From Scenedesmus sp. ARA3 (taxonomy: Eukaryota > Chlorophyta > Chlorophyceae > Sphaeropleales > Scenedesmaceae), in NCBI GenBank assembly GCA_004335835.1, contig RWJK01001715.1:1-64000 (forward strand): 64,000 bases of DNA. The letters are read 5' to 3'. The notes beneath the pieces are model-generated. The model worked only from the letters and a program-made list of their open reading frames with translations. It was not told where the DNA came from and searched no databases. This document shows, piece after piece, positions 58,173-64,000 of the stretch. A program made the translations under genes and the position numbers. Position 1 is the stretch's first letter. The number at the start of each line of letters is the position of its first letter.

Positions 58173-58222
<50 letters not shown>

Positions 58223-60004
58223 GAACCTGTCATGGGCAAAGCCTGAGACACGGGTGTATCAGCACGACTTCAATGCTGCCACAATGTGCTGCATCCACAC
58301 AATGGTACAAATGCGCCAGCTGCACTACAGCAGCTAAACCGTGCAGCAATGTGCAGGCAACATCTGCACAAGTAAGGCGGCCTCCCACACCCGCATGCAC
58401 CAGCAACTCAGTGGTGCAAGTTCACCAAAAACTGTACGCACCAGGCCAACCAGTGCCATGACAGTCAGTACGCTCGCCCACAGCTGCGACACGTGCAGCG
58501 CTGTGCGCTGCGTGTTGGGCAGGTTGCACAGCTGCAGCGGCAGGTGGTCCCTCAGCGACTGCATCGTGAAGTTGTCCCAGGACGGCGACAGCACAGAGAG
58601 CTGCGTAGGCCAGACAAAAAAGGAGCAGCAGCAGCGACAACGGCGTACAACAGTAAGTGATAGGGAGCGCTGCGAATGCAACAGGTGACAGCTACAAGTA
58701 CTCTACATATCTGGTGCTTCAGCACAAAGCATGTCGCAGCACTAAACACCATGCACTGTTCACAATCCCCAACCTTCCGCTTGTTCTGCTGCGAGCAGCG
58801 AGAGCGCCACAGCAGAGTGCCTGTGTTGCACGCTGTGTGCTGCCCTGCTTGCAGGACAGGACAACTGTGTGCTTGCAGGACAGCCGTGTGCTTGCAGGAA
58901 CTCACCCACATGAAGCAGGCCACGATGCCATGGTGGAAGGGCGCCACCCAGAACTGCATCCAGCGCGGGTGCGTGATGGCCACAGGAATGAGGCTGATGT
59001 AGAACAGCAGCAGGAAGGTGTCCAAGGACTTGGGATACACCTAATGGCCAGCAGGCAGGCAGCAAGGCAGGCAGGCAGCCAGGCAGGCGGGCAGGCAGCA
59101 CAGGACAGGGGTCAGATAGTATAGGTGCAAACGACCTCAGGACAACAAAGAACACGTCACAGCAGCAGCTGGCAGGACCTGTTGTGAACTGATAAGACTT
59201 GACCATCACGCTTAAACCACACAGCTTCAACAGTTAACAGGGGACACAGCGACGTACATAGGCGATCAACAGCGTGCATGTTGCTGTTGGTATCCACGAG
59301 TCCTGCAAGCTGCTGCTGCTGCTGCTACTGCTGCGCGGCCTCACCTTGACCACCTGCATGCGGTGGAACCAGTAGTTGCCCACGGCCAGGCATACGCACA
59401 GCGCTGCGCTGAGCACCACACCCATCTTCAGGTGCACATCTTGCAGGACCACAATGACAAATAGCGGCACAAACGCCTGCAGGTGCAGCAGTGATTGCAG
59501 CAACAAAGTTGACAGGCAGGTTGATGTGGTCCTGAGCATTAGCAGGGGACCTATGTGCAGCACATGGGTTCAGCACGTTTGGACAAAGCAAAGTCAGCTC
59601 CAGATGTGCCTGTATGCTGCTGGCGTGCACCACAGCTGTTGCTCAAGGAACACGCCGCAGCAGTCCTGCAAGCCAGCCCAACACTTCCATGACCTGCAAA
59701 GAGCTGCCCGGCTTCGGTTGCATTCAAAATCTGCTAAAGTGCTGCCACAGCACCCAGCAGCACAGCAGCGCACCAGCATTTGGGTGACAGCCAGAATGGC
59801 AGAAGCCACTCTTCTGCTGCCTTTGAAAATGTCATCATCTAGCCCATCCAGGCTCAACTGGATGGCATCCGCAGCCGGTGGGGTCTTTGAACCCATCTCT
59901 GCACGCACAAAATAAGCTGAGACATCAGCCTGGTGCGGTGCCCGTGTATGCTGAAGTCAGTCTGCACACAGACCCTCCGCTGCTGTGCCGTCCGACAACG
60001 GCAT
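57713..60004 (-). CDS. Multipass membrane protein of unknown function
   Basis: I do not recognise the family. Exons 60004-59974, 59898-59774, 59476-59345, 59302-59258, 59040-58906, 58600-58442 and 58144-57713 join in phase, 352 residues. The start MPLSDGTAAEE is a short first exon; an in-frame ATG two codons into exon 2 is the alternative start. Hydrophobic segments that could span the membrane include FVPLFVIVVLQ, VVLSAALCVCLAVGNYWF, FLLLFYISLIPVAIT, SVLTVMALVGLV and YVVALLALLAAAAV, so about five or six spans. A hydrophilic loop with a PSWDNFTMQ sequon lies between the fourth and fifth. The C-terminal 100 residues are soluble and end in a poly-Ala patch. Introns are short and nearly free of ghost junctions; a (CAG)n tract at 58166-58220 lies upstream of the last acceptor. 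Confidence 0.75.
59045..59105. repeat. (GGCA)n tetranucleotide-like repeat
   Basis: Imperfect GGCA/GGCAGGCA units in the intron preceding exon 5 of the membrane-protein gene. Simple sequence with no evident role. Confidence 0.8.
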
Positions 60005-60615
60005 CTCGATGCACCCGCTGCCTCTGAAACTAGACATTGTGCTGCAACGAGGCACAATCAACGCCGTGAACACGGCAAACGGCCTGTTGATCAGAACAAG
60101 TCGAAGCTGCATACACACAGGACAGCAGACCTACCGCGCTCGCAACACAAAAGGCCTGCAACCTAAGTGAACTGCTGCATCATAAGTATACTTGGTGCTC
60201 GTCCCTCCCAGATGCTCGGCACAGACTACTACTTGTAAGTGCTGCCGTGCACAGCTCGATCTCGCCTAACGTGTTCGCGGTTGGGTCTCAGATGGCACAA
60301 AAAGCTACTTTGCAGCAAACAAAGGGTCGGTGACCGACCAGCCCTTGCGTGGCAATGGCAGAAAACGGTTCAGGGCTCGGATTGGATATTTTGACGCAGG
60401 ACGCAGTCCATCAGACGAACAGTAGCGTAGAAGAAACTTTGAATTACAGGGCAAACAATAAACGAAAAACGTGGTTTTCGCACGCCTAGCGGCGGCACAC
60501 CACCGGAACGCACGTGGCACTGCCACACGCAGTCCTTCAGTGCTGCTGTTGCTGCTGCTGCTTGCAGGCGCTGCTGCCCTGCTGCTGCACGTGCAACTGT
60601 AAGGCTCGTGTCTAA
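60005..60615. other. Upstream region of the membrane-protein gene
   Basis: About 610 bp between two minus-strand genes, holding the 3' UTR of the right-hand gene and the promoter of the left-hand one. No open frame is convincing and no RNA gene is seen. Confidence 0.45.
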
Positions 60616-63535
60616 CTATTGCTTAGCAGAAGCTGCAGCATCTGCATCCCCTGCTGTGCTGTCCTGAGTGCTGCTGCCTGCTGAAGCTGCCGCTGCTGCC
60701 TCGTCCCTGCCCAGAGTAGTGTCATTGTACCTGCAAGCAGTTGCAGCCACAAGCGTGTTAGTACGCACAGCAGTCAAAGTAAAACGTTTGCTGATGAAGA
60801 GCTCAGCTGCCTGCAAATGTTGCACACCACGTAATTGATGCAAGAGGCTGCCTGAAGGCTGCTGGCCAGTCAGGCTGGCTGCATGCTGCTGCATCACGAG
60901 ACCGCAGCATGCAGGCATGCGTGATTGTTTGTCACCAGCTGCAGAGGACCAGCTGGAGGTCATTGTCCATCACAATCGCTCTGCCATGCTGGCATGCACA
61001 CACACGGGCAGCCAGGACCTGAGCATGCACACTGAGGCGCATGCAGGACATCAATCTGTTGTAAGTTGCTGAACCAATGCAAAGACTTTCCAAGGCTGCA
61101 TCTCTGTCCAGGGTAACCTGTTTTAAAACCCCAAACATCAGAAAACGGACCCTTTACTGAAACATTTGGCAGGCGGGGGGGCTCACCAGGGCAGGTCCAT
61201 GTCCTGCTGGTAGTGCCCGACCTGGCGCTCGTTATATAACATGTCGATGGCGCGGAAGCCGATGCTGCTGATGTGGCGCGTCTTCCACCACTCCAGCGCC
61301 ATCTCCTTGGTGTAGCCGTACAGCGGCACAGCCAGGTCTGCGGCAGCATTAGCGACAGGTTGTTGGATGTAAGTACTCAGGGTGACCGCGGCAGACTTGA
61401 TCCACAGGCAACTTGAATACACAGTCCGTATGGGCTATGTATGCAGACGATGCTGCTACTGCACAAAAGATTTCTAGAGGATTTCTAGACGTATGTCACG
61501 AGAGCCAACCAACATGCGAAGCGTCTAGAGCGCCATGTGTAAGGGCAGGGGACATCCTGCAGCTCCGGCAGCTTCCTGGAACACCAGCCTACCTGACGCC
61601 AGGGGAGGGGGCGGGAAGGCACCATCCGGCTGCTCCACGTAGGCGCGCACCGCCTTGAGCCGGTTCACTGTTGCAGGGTCCAGCAGCGACTCAACCACCT
61701 GGAAACAAATGGCAGAATTATTGAGATTGCAGTGTTATCAGAGCATGACAGGCTTTCAGGGACTAGTTTGAGCCGGCCTACTGTTGCAGGGTCCAGCAGC
61801 GACTCCACCACCTGCAGACAGAAGGGCAAAATTATCAAGATTGCAGTGTTATCAGAGCATGACAGGCTTTCAGGGACTAGTTTGAGCCGGCCTACTGTTG
61901 CAGGGTCCAGCAGCGACTCCACCACCTGCAGACAGAAGGGCAAATTTATCAAGATTGCAGTGTTATCACAGCATGACAGGCGCGCAGGGATCATTTTGAG
62001 CCGGTCAATTGTTGCAGGGTCCAGCAGCGACTCAACCACCTGCAGACAGAAGGGCAGAAACATCAACTTAACATGGACTTTCACCAACCGTATCAAAGTG
62101 AACAACTTGATGTGAAAGTCGAGGCACGCACAGCAGCTTGACCACCTGCCTTCAATGCACTGCCGGCTTGCCCTGCCAGCATGTTCTCAGCAGTTGGCCT
62201 ATACCAAAGTTGAAGAGTAACATTTGCAACGACCTTGCAGCAATGTAAGTAACAAATGCAAACACACTCACTCCGCCACCTCGTACACGGTGTTCTTGCC
62301 CACCAGATCCACCACGTTCAGCCGGCCTTGATGGCCCTGACTCTAAAGTTGGTTATAACACATGTAACATAGCAAAAGTAACACACTCACCCGCTCCGCC
62401 ACCTCGTACGCGGTGTTCTTGCCCACCAGATCCACAGTCTCCAGCCGACCCATGATGGCCCCGACTCAGAAGACGGTTATAACACATGTAACACATCAAA
62501 AGTAACACACACTCACCCGCTCTGCCACCTCATATGCGACGTTCTTGCCCACCACATCCACGATGTCCAGCCGGCCCATGATGGCCCTGACTCAAAAGAT
62601 GGTTATAACACATGTAACACAGCATAAAGTAACACACTCACCCGCTCTGCCACCTCGTACGCGGTGTTCTTGCCCACCAGATCCACAATGTCCAGCCGGC
62701 CCATGATAGCCCTGCTCACTGCAGCCAGCGTGTCATCATCCAGCTTCAGCGCTGCATCCACAGCAGCAGCAAGCGGCCTTGGCACCCCTGGCAGGAAGTC
62801 ATCCGGCACACTGCTGCTGCTGCTGCCGCCTTCCCCTGCTGCTGAGTCGGCCGCCTGCTGCTGCTGCTGCTGCTGCTGCCGGTCTGCCTCGTCGAGTGCT
62901 GCTGCCTGTGCCGCCAGGGTCTCTGGCACGCGGCCCAGCACCTCCTTGACGATCGGCAGGAAGTCACAGTCTATGCTGATGTCGGTTTTGTTCAGCGGCG
63001 TGCTCTGCAGCAGCAGCAGGCAGGCGCAGGCAGGTCAGACGCGCAAGGATGAGAGTGAGTAACCTAGGGCAGCTTCAAAGAGCTGGGAGGAGGAGCAGCA
63101 CCACACAGATGCATGTATCCCAATAGCAAATACGCATAGGACAGGTAGCTGCCGCGCCCAGGTACAAAAGTAGCAGAACCAAAGCATCACACAGAACAGT
63201 AGCACTTGGTACACTGCACCTGGTGCAGTCCACACAGAAGCCGTCTCTGCACCTTTTCTTTAGTTTTTTAGTGATTCAAATAGGTTCAGAATTTGAGTTT
63301 TTTCTTAACAAAACCCATCTTTTTTTGGTTTCAAAAGCAATCATATCAAAAATTCCTGCCAAACGCCCCTAAACCTACCTCGATGATCTCCACCAGCCTG
63401 CTGCCCTCCACCTTCTCATCTTCTGCTGACAGCAGCTCGGCAGCAACCGCGCGGATGGCATCGGCTCGTGTCGCCACCAGCTGCTGCGTGCGGCGCCACG
63501 CCGCCTTCAGCAGCGTCAGCGTCAGCGCGTGGAAG
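60616..63535 (-). CDS. 3' part of a gene with an M41/FtsH-like C-terminal segment (5' end outside window)
   Basis: Exons 63535-63379, 63004-62642, 61698-61593, 61337-61187 and 60730-60616 join in phase to a stop, about 297 residues; upstream exons are not in the window. The first exon (LLKAAWRRTQQLVATRADAIRAVAAELL...VEGSRLVEII) has the helix pattern found after the zinc site in FtsH-type proteases, where a final helix pair ends in VxGxxLxxII. That suggests an FtsH or chloroplast FtsHi-like ATPase, but neither the AAA core nor HExxH is visible here. The next exons carry a Q-rich insert, VGKNTAYEVAERV, VVESLLDPATVNRLKAV and YGYTKEMALEWWKTRHISSIGF, which I do not recognise. The C-terminus is Ala/Ser/Asp-rich. 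Assignment is weak; the exon chain itself is good. Confidence 0.6.
61780..62060 (-). repeat. Three ghost acceptors of the VVESLLDPATV exon
   Basis: Three tandem units of about 120 bp upstream of the used exon (61698-61593) each contain the acceptor CCTGCAG/TGCAG, VVESLLDPATVGRLKLV or VVESLLDPATIDRLKMI, and then intron sequence. They keep the phase. Confidence 0.88.
62280..62600 (-). repeat. Three ghost donors of the VGKNTAYEVAERV exon end
   Basis: Three units of about 121 bp downstream of the exon ending at 62642 repeat GRLDIVDVVGKNVAYEVAE, GRLETVDLVGKNTAYEVAE and LNVVDLVGKNTVYEVAE with a GTGAGT donor. The most distant has the most changes. Confidence 0.88.
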
Positions 63536-63599
63536 CTGCGGCATGCACAAAGCAGCAATGCGGTGATATTCAGTTTTGATCTGAGCCCTTTCATGACGC

Positions 63600-63730
63600 C
63601 GTCTTGAGCAGCGTCAACGTCAGCGCATGGAAGCTGCAGAACAAAGAGCAGGCGCATGGCAGCAGCAGCAGCAGCAGGGGGTGTCGGCCCTTAAGCAGCG
63701 TCAGCGTCAGCGCGTGGAAGCTGCGGCATG
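63600..63730 (-). repeat. Ghost acceptors of the first visible M41-like exon
   Basis: Upstream of 63535 two partial copies of the acceptor and start (SFHALTLTLL) occur, near 63600-63640 and 63690-63725. The (CAG)n tract around 63660-63676 separates them. Confidence 0.75.
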
Positions 63731-63969
63731 CAGCAAGCCGTGATGCGGTGCAGCAGTCATAAGTGTCAGTGCTTGTCAGTCATGGCAGTAGCGTCAGCGT
63801 GACAGCTGCAGTGTGCAGGACAGCTGCAGCTGCAGCTGCAGCAGCAACAATCGTGACTGCTGCAATAGTGATGGTGTGTGGGAATCGCAGCTGGTCTTCA
63901 AAGCAAAAGAAAGTGGCCAGCGACTCGGGCATGCATGAACGATACAACAAACAGAACACAACAGAACTC

Positions 63970-63996
63970 AGCAGCAGCAGCAGCAGCAGCAGCAGC
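63970..63996. repeat. (CAG)n microsatellite at right edge
   Basis: About nine CAG triplets close to the right edge. A CTGCAG-rich stretch precedes it at 63808-63845. Confidence 0.9.
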
Positions 63997-64000
63997 TGCC

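Overview
The window is nuclear DNA of a green alga, most likely a chlorophycean (Sphaeropleales or relatives). It is GC-rich and intron-dense, with GTGAGT/GTGAGC donors and CTGCAG acceptors. CAG/CTG microsatellites are abundant; they encode poly-Gln, poly-Ala and poly-Ser and also fill introns. A eukaryotic tRNA-Val and the protein set (FANCM, RP2, a CHASE-domain receptor kinase, an M41/FtsH-like protein) agree with this. There are no bacterial operons, CRISPR arrays or rRNA genes. The species cannot be fixed from this sequence.

Layout. (1) 157-1668, minus: a small unrecognised secreted or membrane protein. (2) 3633-4200: a MITE-like element with TA target duplication. (3) 4602-8611, plus: a secreted Cys-rich protein with a Q-rich N-terminal region and PAN/Apple-like modules. 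(4) 9966-15477, minus: a secreted Kazal-type domain plus V8/trypsin-like serine protease with a long Q/A tail. (5) 16184-33845, minus: one 15-exon, 17.7-kb gene for a giant FANCM DNA helicase/translocase (about 3,343 aa) that ends in a PHD finger, with a tRNA-Val(CAC) in intron 11. (6) 34683-37075, minus: an RP2 (XRP2) homologue, divergent from (7) 37411-39138, plus: a coiled-coil, FLASH-like nuclear protein. (8) 43363-54231, minus: a 19-exon receptor kinase, TM-CHASE-TM-coiled coil-TKL kinase (about 1,017 aa). (9) 57713-60004, minus: a seven-exon multipass membrane protein. (10) 60616-63535, minus: the 3' part of a gene with an FtsH/M41-like segment that runs off the right edge.

I chained exons by hand, checking donor, acceptor, phase and open frame at every junction. 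The FANCM, RP2, coiled-coil, kinase, membrane-protein and Cys-rich chains close without a frame error. No transcript evidence was available.

The most unusual property is the introns. Those of FANCM, the kinase, the protease and the M41-like gene hold tandem, decayed copies of the neighbouring exon-intron junctions (ghost junctions). The copied piece carries either the exon end plus its donor or the acceptor plus the exon start. The FANCM motif-VI exon has six full ghost copies in an array of about 152-bp period. The Walker-B exon has two ghosts, DECQ and RECH. The kinase subdomain-XI exon has six ghosts. The introns therefore look built by repeated duplication of splice junctions, and many acceptors have a (CTG)n run as their pyrimidine tract. 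A second unusual system is the 1,710-residue FANCM exon with about nine copies of a [14 protein letters not shown] motif.
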